Shown here: piece by piece, positions 18,603 to 27,990 of the stretch
How the letters are laid out: each line of letters opens with the position of its first letter
How positions within the stretch are numbered: the first letter of the stretch is position 1
From: Flavobacterium jumunjinense
GTDB lineage: Bacteria > Bacteroidota > Bacteroidia > Flavobacteriales > Flavobacteriaceae
DNA length: 64,000 bases
Reading direction: 5' to 3'
NCBI RefSeq assembly: GCF_021650975.2
Contig: NZ_CP091285.1
Span: forward strand, 558,001 to 622,000
Made by a program: the position numbers and the translations under genes
The notes under the pieces: generated by a model
What the model was told of the DNA's origin: nothing
Seen by the model: only the letters and a program-made list of their open reading frames with translations
Databases searched by the model: none

Positions 18603-18800
18603 CTTTTTAAAAATAAAAATGAATAGGTTGATATATCAGTATGTCCATTCTAAAAGTAAAATGAGAATAATTATATATAATTATGCTCTTTTTGAAAATA
18701 AAATGAATAGGTTGATATATCAGTATGTCCATTTTAAAAGTAAAATGGGAATAATTATATATAAATATGCTCTTTTTAAAAATGAAATGAACAGGAATAA
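18603..18800. repeat. 84-bp tandem repeat (about 2.3 copies) made of 42-bp half units
   Basis: Full units run 18619-18702 and 18703-18786, differing at only a few positions, with partial units on both sides. Each unit divides into two similar 42-bp halves. The period is a multiple of 3, so frames stay open on both strands, but the predicted peptides are simple repeats with no family resemblance. It lies between two effector fragments. Confidence 0.8.
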
Positions 18801-19130
18801 ACTGCAAGGTTAAGCTGCTTCGTTCATTTTGCTTACTGAATCACAAAATATTTTGTCGTTCTCGTATTTTACTCATATGTAAACAATACGTAATCTTTTT
18901 ATTTTTTGTATTTTATTCTATTTTTGCTTTTAGAACTCCATCCTTATCTAATGTATGCTTTAAGGCCAATATATGTACTAATTCTTTTTCTTTATTATAT
19001 TGCCAAACACCTATTTTTAAATTTGTTGTGTCTTTTATTCCTGTTGTATTCACATAGAACCAACTTATATCATCATAATCTACTAGATAATGTTTTTTTA
19101 AGCCATTTTCTTCGCTTATAATTGGTTTTA
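18790..19130 (-). pseudogene. Recent duplicate fragment of the DUF4280/M23 effector
   Basis: About 340 bp closely match 21084-21420 of the intact effector (encoding GLKKHYLVDYDDISWFYV through KMNEAALTL). A short deletion near 18920 removes the Trp codon after KAKIE and creates an immediate stop, and further changes follow. The fragment begins just after the lipoprotein stop codon at 19138. High identity points to a recent partial duplication. Confidence 0.85.
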
Positions 19131-19137
19131 AAACTAA

Positions 19138-19911
19138 TTAATCCGCATTATAAATAATAGATTTTTTTACGTCATTATTCATTTTTTTGATTATTAATTC
19201 TGTCAAACCACCATCATAATACATTAAAACTTCAATTGCATTTTCATCTATAACATAGTCAATTGTGTTTAATCCATTTTGTTTAATCTCTAATGTTTTA
19301 TTCTCTTTTGGCAATTGTTCTAAAAACCACTTTACATCCTCAAGTTCTTTATTAAGTATAACATTTTTATAAACTACTTCAATAGTGGTATTTTTAATTA
19401 AACATTCTTGACCACTACCCATTTCAACTTCTAAATCTATACAATCAATTGAAGGTTTCGTTATTTTTTTTTTCTCTATATTACAATTTTTAAAAAAATC
19501 ATCCTCAACATGATATTTAAAATTTAAATTTTCAGGATTTTCAGGATCAGCTGTTATATTTAATAATTCGTTCCTATTTGGCAAAAATAAAAGCCAAGCT
19601 ATTGTACTTTCTACAATTTGCTTTTGATTTACATTATCTGATAAATTATTTTCAAAATATACCTGCATTGTAATTTCGTCTTCTTCTATCGACTCAACTC
19701 TCACAAAGAAATTTTTAACGCCTCTAAAATCCAAATCACTAGATTGAACTACTTTAAATAAAGTTTCTTCACAACTATTCAAACTACTTTTTTCTACTGA
19801 TTCTATAACATTTAGATTTGAAACGTCTTCGACTTGTTTTTTATTTTGCTTACAATTAATAAGAAATAAGGTAACTAAAAAACCTACAAATAAGGATGTT
19901 CTTTTTTTCAT
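19138..19911 (-). CDS. Lipoprotein, candidate immunity to the DUF4280/M23 effector
   Basis: A 257-residue lipoprotein (signal peptide with lipobox LINC, Cys near residue 20). The mature part is acidic and alpha/beta, with extra cysteines (SCEETLF, NCNIEKK, DCIDLEVE, ECLIKNT) that could form disulfides in the periplasm. It starts 2 bp after the effector stop, so both are co-expressed. Position and export fit an immunity protein against a cell-wall hydrolase. I do not recognise the family. Confidence 0.6.
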   Translation of the reverse strand: MKKRTSLFVGFLVTLFLINCKQNKKQVEDVSNLNVIESVEKSSLNSCEETLFKVVQSSDLDFRGVKNFFVRVESIEEDEITMQVYFENNLSDNVNQKQIVESTIAWLLFLPNRNELLNITADPENPENLNFKYHVEDDFFKNCNIEKKKITKPSIDCIDLEVEMGSGQECLIKNTTIEVVYKNVILNKELEDVKWFLEQLPKENKTLEIKQNGLNTIDYVIDENAIEVLMYYDGGLTELIIKKMNNDVKKSIIYNAD

Positions 19912-19913
19912 TT

Positions 19914-22900
19914 TTAAAAACTATTTACTATTCTTGGAACTGCTGTTTTAATATCTTTTTTATAATTATTTTGTATTGTAGCATCTAACGAATGCCACCT
20001 TCCAATATTATTATCATGTCTTTGAATAAAATTAACAACATACATCATTCCTGCTTCTACACTAGGAAACTTTATATATTTCTTCTTTTTATCATTAATC
20101 TGAGCATTTCCACCTTGACCACTCTTACCTTTACCTTCAAAAGCTTCCCATAATCCAACAGGCTTATACTCTGGATGACTTAAGTACAAAGTACCATCCC
20201 AACCATAATTAGGAGCAGAATTATTACCAGAAACTTCCATTCCAGGTGCTCCACAATTTTTATATTGTTCAGATTTAAAATGTTTACACTCCCATCTATA
20301 CATACTCTCAATTGTTTGAGCCATTTCTTTTCCATAAAGATCATATATTTTCATTAATACTAACCTTGCATCATGTTCTGTAAAACCATCATCATCATTT
20401 TTTACTATTTGAGAAACAACTCCAAACGAATTCCTATAACCTTCTTGCAAAATAGATAATGAATCTATCAAATCACTTCTTCTACTATATGGCTTAGTAC
20501 TATTAGAAAGTGACTCTTTTATATCTAATCCTTTAGCTCCAGTAAAATGCTCAAAATGCAACATATACACTATATCTTCACCAATTTTCATTAAAGGAGT
20601 ATATTCTTTTTTAACTGGCAAGTATTTCAATAACTTTCCTGTTTTACCAATCTCATGTTCTTGTTCAATCTCTTGACCAACAACAACCTTTATACTCTTT
20701 GGGTCTAACTCTCCATATCTAATTATAAAAGAACGACCATCTTTAGTCTTATGAGAAATAACAACTTCATGTGTTTTACAGTAAAAATCTGAAACATCGA
20801 GAACAACTCCTGCACATATTGCTACAACAGATTCTAATTCATTAGTATATAAATCTCTCGCTGCATGTTTTCTTTTTCCCCCATCTCTATTTGCATTAAA
20901 AGTAGTCATATTTGCTCCTTGATTTGCCGTCCAATTCCTTGTTTTACCCCATTTTTTTCCTTTATCGTTTTCAGGCTTTACTAAGAGTGGAAAAATAACT
21001 TGTTTTTCTTTTTCAATTTTAACAACTGGACTTGTTCCCACCACCATAGCCGCTTTATTTTCGACCATTTTTACAGCAGTAGGAGTAAACTGCAAGGTTA
21101 AGGCAGCTTCGTTCATTTTACTTACTGAATCACACAGTATTTTGTCGTTCTCGTCTTTTACTCGTATGTAAACTATGCGTGATGTTTTTATTTTTTGTAT
21201 TTTATTCCATTCTATTTTTGCTTTTAGAACTCCGTCTTTATCTAATGTATGCTTTAAAGCCAATATATGTACTAATTCCTTTTCTTTATTGTATTGCCAA
21301 ACACCTATTTTTAACTTTGTTGTGTCTTTTATTCCTGTTGTGTTTACATAGAACCAACTTATATCATCATAATCTACTAGATAATGTTTTTTTAAGCCAT
21401 TTTCTTCGCCTATAATTGGGTTTTCGAAGTTAATAGCGTCTTCAACGGTCAATTTTTCACTTGGAAATCTCGTATCGCTATTCTTTAAGGTTAAGTGTGG
21501 TGCAGAAACTTTAAAGTATAATTTCCCGTTTGAACCCGTTTTATCCTTTACTGTTTTATCCAGTTTGAATTCTAGGGGTTTTCCGTTATAACTCTTTGTA
21601 TTTACAGAACCTACATGATCATTACCATCAAAATAATCTTGATCGTATACTTTTATATTTATTTCTTCTCCTGACAGATGTTTTGCATCTATATATATAT
21701 AAACCGTTTGTTCCCAGCTTGCATTCTCAATTTTAATTCCGTTACTATCGGTAAAATGAGCGTCTAGTATTTCTGCTTCCGCAATCTCTATACTTTGTGA
21801 AACTCCTTTTTGATGGTTAATTTTGCATGTTACATTTTCTTTACGCGCATATCCAGGCGTTATGTCTATCACTGGATTGTTATAGCTTGTATTTTCGAGT
21901 ATTTTACCAAAAACATTCCATACTACTTTTTCACCTGCTATTGGCGGCATTATAAATTTATCAGCTTTAAGTTGGGTCGTTTTTCCAACTTTAGGTACGC
22001 CACCTATATAGCCAAATCGAAGAACATCGTTTTTCTTTACTTCAAAATGCCAATCGTCTTTTTCATTGTCTTTATTTGAACCGCTTGTTACACTTGCATT
22101 AGCTGTATTTACATAAGCTTCAACTACATATTTCCCTTCTTTTAAAAAGTAAACTCCTGGAATTTCTACACACGAACCTGTTCCAACAAGCTGTCCGTTC
22201 AAATTCCATTTTACTGTTGCAGCTTCTTCATTGGTTAAACTTCCTGTAGTTTTAAATTGGGTATTAACCACTTTAAAATTCATAGGTGTTTCTGGACGAA
22301 TAACTTCATCTGCATGAGAAATACTGTTCACATAAATACTTTCTGTAGTTGCACTGAAAGTTTGGGTTTCTACTTGTCCTTCTAAATTAGTATATTTCGC
22401 AAGAATGGTATACTTCGCTTTAGAATTTGTTGGTGTAAACGTGAATGTATTTCCAGATTGTGTTCCAGACGCAACAACATTACCCGAAGCATCGGTTGCA
22501 TATATTTGTAGGTTTCCTAACTCTTCTTTATTTGGATCTAATAGAAACTTCGCTTCAAAAGTAGCTGGCGTTCCTTGTCGTAGTGTGTTTTCTTTCCCTT
22601 TAACTCTTGTAAAATTACTTGCTTCTTTTGGGAGTAGAACATTCCCGTCTAACTTGTTGACAATAACTTCAACATCGATAGAACAATCGGTATAATTTTT
22701 ATCATTTTTCCCATCATTATACGTTGGTGTTTTAGGCTTTCCGTAGCCCTCTACACGATATGTTCCTAATGTTGAAAAAGTGTTTTGAAAAGAAGTCCCT
22801 TTTTGTTCTAAAGTGATAAATTTCGCTGCAACTTTACCCATTTTCATTTCATAGATTACCCACGAAGTAAGTTTTTCGTTTCCTTTATTTAAATTTGCCT

Positions 22901-23588
22901 TGAAGGTTAGCTCTTCATTTAAACGTATCCTTATTTTTTCAACACCTGAACCTTCTGACTTTATTTCGCCAAACCTTGCTCTTCCTGTAATTTCTTTTAA
23001 AACAATACTTGAAACGCTTGGGTATTTCATTTCCAAAACTGGCATTGGCACTGCAGGATTAACCAAGGCTTGTTCGGCTGCATTTGTATTTTCGGCATGC
23101 TCTTTTACAACACTATACTCTTGTCCGTGTTTTTTAATTTCTATTTTCCCTCCAATTGTACATTGTAATGTGGAAAGTTCTGTTAATATTTTTTTTCCAT
23201 CAACGGTTTTCTTGTCATAAGCTTTTTCCCATTTAGGTAAAAACGCAGGCATACAAGCCAAATAATCACTACTTGTAGGTTGCAATATACATTTTCCAAA
23301 AGTAGATGATGCAGGTTTCATTTTAATATCTTCTTCGGTTGCAGCAAATTTTTTAGCATCGTCATTAATGATCAATTTACTATTTTTTGACACAACAATT
23401 TCAGCCTCTTTATTAACATCTTGAGCTTTGTTACAAACACATGTACCACCATTAACAACAAAGTACTTATCTTCGTGCTCACTTTTTTCTGCCTCTTTCT
23501 GCTCTTCCTTTTCGGCTTCTTTATTTTCTTGCTCAGCTTCTAAAGTTACAATTTTTGCTTCTCTTTCTTCATCTGTTAGTGGTTCCAT
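19914..23588 (-). CDS. T6SS effector: DUF4280 cap, beta-sandwich repeats, M23-like and C-terminal muramidase-like domains
   Basis: A 1224-residue fusion. Residues about 42-165 are a DUF4280 PAAR-like domain (VNGGTCVCNKA, FGKCILQPTSSDYLACMP, CTIGGKIEIKKHGQ). About 190-880 are Ig/PKD-like beta modules. About 890-1040 are an M23/LytM-like peptidase: KHAARDLY gives HxxxD and MLHFEHF gives the last zinc His, but the first His of the usual HxH is Met and the usual AHL is RYGEL. About 1050-1224 carry MYRWECKHF, then GAPGMEV and an aromatic-rich tail, resembling lysozyme-like cell-wall effectors (weak). It should degrade peptidoglycan after T6SS delivery. A charged E/K-rich stretch precedes the DUF4280 domain. 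Confidence 0.72.
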   Translation of the reverse strand: MEPLTDEEREAKIVTLEAEQENKEAEKEEQKEAEKSEHEDKYFVVNGGTCVCNKAQDVNKEAEIVVSKNSKLIINDDAKKFAATEEDIKMKPASSTFGKCILQPTSSDYLACMPAFLPKWEKAYDKKTVDGKKILTELSTLQCTIGGKIEIKKHGQEYSVVKEHAENTNAAEQALVNPAVPMPVLEMKYPSVSSIVLKEITGRARFGEIKSEGSGVEKIRIRLNEELTFKANLNKGNEKLTSWVIYEMKMGKVAAKFITLEQKGTSFQNTFSTLGTYRVEGYGKPKTPTYNDGKNDKNYTDCSIDVEVIVNKLDGNVLLPKEASNFTRVKGKENTLRQGTPATFEAKFLLDPNKEELGNLQIYATDASGNVVASGTQSGNTFTFTPTNSKAKYTILAKYTNLEGQVETQTFSATTESIYVNSISHADEVIRPETPMNFKVVNTQFKTTGSLTNEEAATVKWNLNGQLVGTGSCVEIPGVYFLKEGKYVVEAYVNTANASVTSGSNKDNEKDDWHFEVKKNDVLRFGYIGGVPKVGKTTQLKADKFIMPPIAGEKVVWNVFGKILENTSYNNPVIDITPGYARKENVTCKINHQKGVSQSIEIAEAEILDAHFTDSNGIKIENASWEQTVYIYIDAKHLSGEEINIKVYDQDYFDGNDHVGSVNTKSYNGKPLEFKLDKTVKDKTGSNGKLYFKVSAPHLTLKNSDTRFPSEKLTVEDAINFENPIIGEENGLKKHYLVDYDDISWFYVNTTGIKDTTKLKIGVWQYNKEKELVHILALKHTLDKDGVLKAKIEWNKIQKIKTSRIVYIRVKDENDKILCDSVSKMNEAALTLQFTPTAVKMVENKAAMVVGTSPVVKIEKEKQVIFPLLVKPENDKGKKWGKTRNWTANQGANMTTFNANRDGGKRKHAARDLYTNELESVVAICAGVVLDVSDFYCKTHEVVISHKTKDGRSFIIRYGELDPKSIKVVVGQEIEQEHEIGKTGKLLKYLPVKKEYTPLMKIGEDIVYMLHFEHFTGAKGLDIKESLSNSTKPYSRRSDLIDSLSILQEGYRNSFGVVSQIVKNDDDGFTEHDARLVLMKIYDLYGKEMAQTIESMYRWECKHFKSEQYKNCGAPGMEVSGNNSAPNYGWDGTLYLSHPEYKPVGLWEAFEGKGKSGQGGNAQINDKKKKYIKFPSVEAGMMYVVNFIQRHDNNIGRWHSLDATIQNNYKKDIKTAVPRIVNSF

Positions 23589-23608
23589 GTTCTGTTGTTT
23601 GTTTTGTA

Positions 23609-24415
23609 CTAAATCTTAGATTTTATGATTATTTTTTCTTCATATTCAAAGTGGTTCCCAAGCACAATCTTACATTTAGCATCTGTTTGTAAAACATTTA
23701 ATTTATTACTTTCGTAGCATATTTTTACTGCAAACTCATTTTCTACTATTTCATCTTCATTGATACTGTTGTTTATTTTATTTGCTACAAAATAGTTACG
23801 CAACGAATTTATAAATTCCTTTTGATTCAATTCTTCAGAAAGAAAATTAATTTCATCCATTCTATTTCCATTCATTTTCAAATTCCAACAGGTAAGACCT
23901 AATGCTGGAGTTGTCCAATTAAATGGATAGTTAGTTTCTTTTAAGTATCGCTTTAAAGTCAAATTAAGAATATTTATAACATTCAAAGAGTTTACAAATG
24001 CTATCATTTTTATTTCGTCTTCAACTTTCTTTAGAAATTCTTTTCTGATATAATCTAATCCTTCTCCGTTATATTTGTTGATTAAGAAAATGTCTTTTTT
24101 AGCTATTCTTTTTTTTATTTCTTTATAATTATAGAGCTGAAATTCGTTATCAACAATTTTAAATTGCAACGGAAATAAACATTGAAAATAATCATTAGAA
24201 ATACTTGAAAATTTATTGATTATTTCATTCCCATTGACTAAATAGTTTAATCGATTCATTTCTACATCATACTCTTCTTCTGGTTTTTTCTTAAATAGTA
24301 AATCATATGTTACTTTTGCTTTATGATTCGCATCAGCAAATTTAATTTTTATTTCGTTTGTTATTTCAAAGTAATTTGATCCTATTGCTATTGTTTTATT
24401 GAATGAATCAGACAT
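23609..24415 (-). CDS. Hypothetical T6SS-associated protein, distant paralog of 6473-7255
   Basis: A 268-residue soluble protein with no signal peptide or known family. It shares a central FPLQFKIVDN...LYNYKEI segment and a C-terminal YEEKIIIKSK strand pattern with the protein at 6473-7255. It lies 20 bp upstream of the DUF4280/M23 effector start and 5 bp after a lipoprotein gene. Location next to a giant effector suggests an effector chaperone or adaptor; this is inference. Confidence 0.5.
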   Translation of the reverse strand: MSDSFNKTIAIGSNYFEITNEIKIKFADANHKAKVTYDLLFKKKPEEEYDVEMNRLNYLVNGNEIINKFSSISNDYFQCLFPLQFKIVDNEFQLYNYKEIKKRIAKKDIFLINKYNGEGLDYIRKEFLKKVEDEIKMIAFVNSLNVINILNLTLKRYLKETNYPFNWTTPALGLTCWNLKMNGNRMDEINFLSEELNQKEFINSLRNYFVANKINNSINEDEIVENEFAVKICYESNKLNVLQTDAKCKIVLGNHFEYEEKIIIKSKI

Positions 24416-24420
24416 GAAAA

Positions 24421-24816
24421 TTAGTTATTTATGACTCTTTTTAGTATGACATTCATTTTCATCACTTCTTCTTTATTTGCATTCGAATAATCTGCTATTC
24501 TAATTGTATCTGATAAATAACCTTCTTTTTTGAAAATGATTTTACTTGGTAATTTTTCACTTAACAAATTTGTGATTCGGTAATCTCCTTTTACTTTTAC
24601 TTCTTTAACACTGAAAAATCCATTTTCATCTGTTTTTAAAGACTTAGGGACAAATCCAAAATCGTCTCCATCATTATAGAATTTAACATCAACATTACTA
24701 ACTGTTTCATTTTCTATGTTCAACACCGTTCCATTAATTTCGTTTTGTATGACATGTTTTTTAGCAGATGAACATGAAAACAAATAGAAAAAACAAATAA
24801 TTAGAAAATTCTTCAT
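24421..24816 (-). CDS. Small lipoprotein with carboxypeptidase-regulatory-like fold, candidate immunity protein
   Basis: A 131-residue lipoprotein (lipobox LFSCSS, Cys near residue 15). The mature part matches the carboxypeptidase regulatory-like beta-sandwich: INGTVLNIENETVSNVDVKFY, then TDENGFFSV and IIFKKEGYLSDTI. It starts 1 bp after the metallopeptidase effector stop, so it is the natural immunity candidate for that effector. A general surface lipoprotein role cannot be excluded. Confidence 0.6.
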   Translation of the reverse strand: MKNFLIICFFYLFSCSSAKKHVIQNEINGTVLNIENETVSNVDVKFYNDGDDFGFVPKSLKTDENGFFSVKEVKVKGDYRITNLLSEKLPSKIIFKKEGYLSDTIRIADYSNANKEEVMKMNVILKRVINN

Positions 24817-24817
24817 C

Positions 24818-26110
24818 TTACTTAATTTTTAGTTTAGAACACCATAATAAGCCTAATACATCTTTCTCATCTGCAATAACTCGATCATAAAAATCAATTG
24901 GTTTGACTTCTGTATATTCAACATATTTCATTATATCTATTTCGCCTCCATTTTTAGGATATGTATATTCTCCATTAGGGCTTTGCATTACTGATGACGA
25001 ACCTTTATGAGTAATTGATTTCCCAAAACTAAGATATTCTTTGAGGATTTCGTGTCCTAATTCATGAGCTGCAGTTTCAATAAAATCTTTTGTAGCATTA
25101 CTTGGATAAATGTATAACCAATCTTTTGTAGTGCTACTATAACCATCTTGATGATAATAACCTTCTATATAAAATAACTTTCTTGATAATGCCCAGTTTC
25201 TAGATCTATTAGCTCCAAGTATTTCTTGAATAAGATTAAGTTTTGTATTTGTCCAATACGTTATTTCTGGTGCAGGCATTCCGTTTTCATCTTGACATAT
25301 CGATTTCACATGTACTTCATAAACGTTCCCATTAATCAAAACACCACCATTTTTATTTTTTGCATTATTACTTTTTGTTCTACTCCAATAAGTATCAATC
25401 CCTTCTAGCGCCATTTTTTTTAGATCTTCATACGATTTATTTTGCTTTATAAAAGGTTGAATATTATAATGCGTAATAGCACTTTTTGACACTTTATCCG
25501 CATCGTTAATTCCTTTTGCCCTACCATCTTTAAGGTCTACTCTTAAAATAACATCAATTTTTTTAGCAGTATCATCTATCTTAATATCTACCCATTTTAC
25601 TTCATCATATTTGGATTTAAAAGTATCCTTTGCCTCATTATCTGCTCCAGTAAGCTCTACGATGAGCTCTCCGTTTGTAAAAAATGTACTGTCATATATT
25701 TTTGAATCTGAAAACCCATCCCAATCCACAATTATTTTATCGCCTAAACGAATTGTTTCTTCTATTTTTTTAGTAAAAATGGCTGTCCCATCATGCTTTA
25801 CATTTAGAATTAAGTTTTCGACTTTTCCTTTTCTTAAACGAATTTCAAATTGAATTGTTTTATTTTCTATTTCTCCCTTTACATTTTCAATCCCTAAGGG
25901 TAAAAAAGTATTATTTAATATTTTTATGGTAACTTCTGATGCTACTTCATTAGTATAGATTTCTGGTTCTCCATAGCTTACACCTTTCTCTACACCAGTT
26001 TCTGTTATTGTTGTTCCAGCACTGTATACAATATTTTCTTTCGTATAGATATTGTAATCTCCACCTGTTGTTTCTATTATTTTCCCTCCTACAATTCTTG
26101 TTCTAGTCAT
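24818..26110 (-). CDS. Putative T6SS metallopeptidase effector (HExxH)
   Basis: A 430-residue protein starting 2 bp after vgrG2. The N-terminus (RIVGGKIIETTGGDYNIYTK, then IVYSAGTTIT) is a short beta-repeat that looks like a spike-docking segment. Beta-sandwich sequence follows (about 50-190). The C-terminal domain has AAHELGHEIL (HExxH near residue 348), a later His in SITHKGSSSVM and a Met (Met-turn-like), the order found in metzincin-type zinc peptidases though with longer spacing. No signal peptide, as expected for T6SS cargo. Substrate unknown. Confidence 0.7.
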   Translation of the reverse strand: MTRTRIVGGKIIETTGGDYNIYTKENIVYSAGTTITETGVEKGVSYGEPEIYTNEVASEVTIKILNNTFLPLGIENVKGEIENKTIQFEIRLRKGKVENLILNVKHDGTAIFTKKIEETIRLGDKIIVDWDGFSDSKIYDSTFFTNGELIVELTGADNEAKDTFKSKYDEVKWVDIKIDDTAKKIDVILRVDLKDGRAKGINDADKVSKSAITHYNIQPFIKQNKSYEDLKKMALEGIDTYWSRTKSNNAKNKNGGVLINGNVYEVHVKSICQDENGMPAPEITYWTNTKLNLIQEILGANRSRNWALSRKLFYIEGYYHQDGYSSTTKDWLYIYPSNATKDFIETAAHELGHEILKEYLSFGKSITHKGSSSVMQSPNGEYTYPKNGGEIDIMKYVEYTEVKPIDFYDRVIADEKDVLGLLWCSKLKIK

Positions 26111-26112
26111 TC

Positions 26113-27954
26113 TTAATGTGCTTTTGCTTTTTCTCCACTATTATTCTGAATCTCTTTTTGAGAATGCTTATTAATAGCTCCACTAGTCGCTGCCTCATAA
26201 CCTTTTTCACTACTAACAACCCTTTGTTTTTCAGTGTGTGATTTCAAATCACCCATAATAGTTTCCATCATTTCTCCTCCTACATTCAAAGTATTATTCC
26301 CACTTATACTTGTACTGTTTGAGTTACCAACAGAAATATTTTGATTTGCACCAACTCCTACAGTTTTATTATTCCCTGCTGAAATAGTAATATCATTTGA
26401 AGCTGAGATATTAATATCTGTTGCTTGAATATTAATAGTCTTCGGTGCAGTAATGTTTATATTACTGCCAACAGTATCAAAATGAATTTCATTTCCGCTT
26501 TTATCAGTAATAATAATACTTTCATCTTCTGTAAATTTTACAATATGTCCACTACGCGTATGAATTGCTTTAATATTGTTTCCAGAAGTAGTATACCCTG
26601 AAGATTCACTACCGTTATACATTGCACCAAGAACAAAAGGTTTCTCTGCATTTCCTGCTTCAAAACCAACTAATACTTCTTCTCCAATTTCTGGAATAAA
26701 ATACATTCCTTTTCCTCCTCCTGCATGTGGATTTATCATACGAATCCATGGTGAGTTTCCGTCTTGCCAAGCAAACTTTACTTGCACACGGCCTAATCCT
26801 GATGGATCATTATTATCTGTAACAACTGCGGGTTGCGTATCTGCTGTTGGATGATTGTGTACGTTTCCATAAGGTGGTGCTAAAACGGTATCTGGAACGG
26901 CTTGAAAAGTGTTGTGATAGGAGCCTGATTCTTCACAAACATGAGTAATATCGGTAATAATATAGCTTCCGAAATTTTGCTCTTGCAGACCATCTAATAG
27001 ATTACCTGTCATTGAAAAAGCAGGTTCTTGAATAGAAACGACGTCTCCAATTCGCAATCCTGTTTCGTCACTATCTCCTTTTGCAGTTACTAAATCGGCT
27101 GCTCGAGATTGCAATTGTGTGGTTACTCTATCTATTAAATGTGTTCGTGCACTTCCTTCTTCAATAGGGTGTGTATAAAGCATCGTTGAATCGTCTGGAA
27201 AAAGCTTTTTAGAACTCTCATACATTACTTTAGAATAGCCTTCTGGCTGGTAATTTACTTCTGTAGCATTCGCTTTTTGTTTTTCTGCATTACTAGAATC
27301 ATATCCTAAATATTCAAAACCTAGTGGTTTCGCTCGCATTTCGATATTAAAACTGTGTAACGATCGGCCATACTCTAATACGAAATTTTTAGATTTTGGT
27401 TGACCAAATATTAATTCTTCTCCATTATAATAGAACCATTGTCCTCTTTTTTGTGCCATTCTACATACAAATCCAAAATCACTTTCTCTGTATTGAACTA
27501 CATAAGGCAAGGTTACGTCATTCTTAATTTCTATTGTTGGTTTAAGTTCTTTTTGTGGATAATTACCTGCCACTTTTTTTATAATCTCGGAGAAAGAATC
27601 GTCTGAAAAAGATTGCGTTTTTGGTGTCCCTTCCATTGCAATAGTTGAACTATAACCATTGATTATGATTCCTCCAGCTGCCCCCGAAGTACGAATCATT
27701 TGTGCTTCTGTTATTATCCCATTAAACAAAAGCGGTGATGCTGTTTTTAAACTTGATGGCTTTATTTCAATACTTATAGATTGACCAATATAGCTTTGCG
27801 ATTTATCTATTGCTTGACTCACAAATTCTTTTGGCAAAGGTTGTAATAATGAAAAAGTATGATGTGTATGTACCTTTTGATGTATCACTAACTTAGAAAA
27901 TCGGGTAAGAGTTTCACCTCCAACTTTTATACTTATTGTTGTACTTATTGCCAT
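26113..27954 (-). CDS. tssI: T6SS spike protein VgrG (copy 2)
   Basis: A 613-residue VgrG with the same domain plan as copy 1: gp27-like (about 1-370), gp5 OB domain (about 370-450), C-terminal beta-helix (about 470-560, with NITAPKTINIQ and ITISAGN repeats). DNA from about 26600 to 27320 is nearly identical to 16570-17290 of copy 1, while the tail after residue about 450 and parts of the N-terminus (about 100-140) differ. It is followed 2 bp later by the metallopeptidase effector, its presumed cargo. Confidence 0.93.
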   Translation of the reverse strand: MAISTTISIKVGGETLTRFSKLVIHQKVHTHHTFSLLQPLPKEFVSQAIDKSQSYIGQSISIEIKPSSLKTASPLLFNGIITEAQMIRTSGAAGGIIINGYSSTIAMEGTPKTQSFSDDSFSEIIKKVAGNYPQKELKPTIEIKNDVTLPYVVQYRESDFGFVCRMAQKRGQWFYYNGEELIFGQPKSKNFVLEYGRSLHSFNIEMRAKPLGFEYLGYDSSNAEKQKANATEVNYQPEGYSKVMYESSKKLFPDDSTMLYTHPIEEGSARTHLIDRVTTQLQSRAADLVTAKGDSDETGLRIGDVVSIQEPAFSMTGNLLDGLQEQNFGSYIITDITHVCEESGSYHNTFQAVPDTVLAPPYGNVHNHPTADTQPAVVTDNNDPSGLGRVQVKFAWQDGNSPWIRMINPHAGGGKGMYFIPEIGEEVLVGFEAGNAEKPFVLGAMYNGSESSGYTTSGNNIKAIHTRSGHIVKFTEDESIIITDKSGNEIHFDTVGSNINITAPKTINIQATDINISASNDITISAGNNKTVGVGANQNISVGNSNSTSISGNNTLNVGGEMMETIMGDLKSHTEKQRVVSSEKGYEAATSGAINKHSQKEIQNNSGEKAKAH

Positions 27955-27990
27955 GATTTTGTTTATTTGTTTTAGAATCTTACAAATTAT

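Noticed and set aside
18607..18813. Open frames of about 64-66 codons on both strands
   Set aside because: They are the by-product of the 84-bp tandem repeat, whose period is divisible by three; the peptides are simple repeats without homology.
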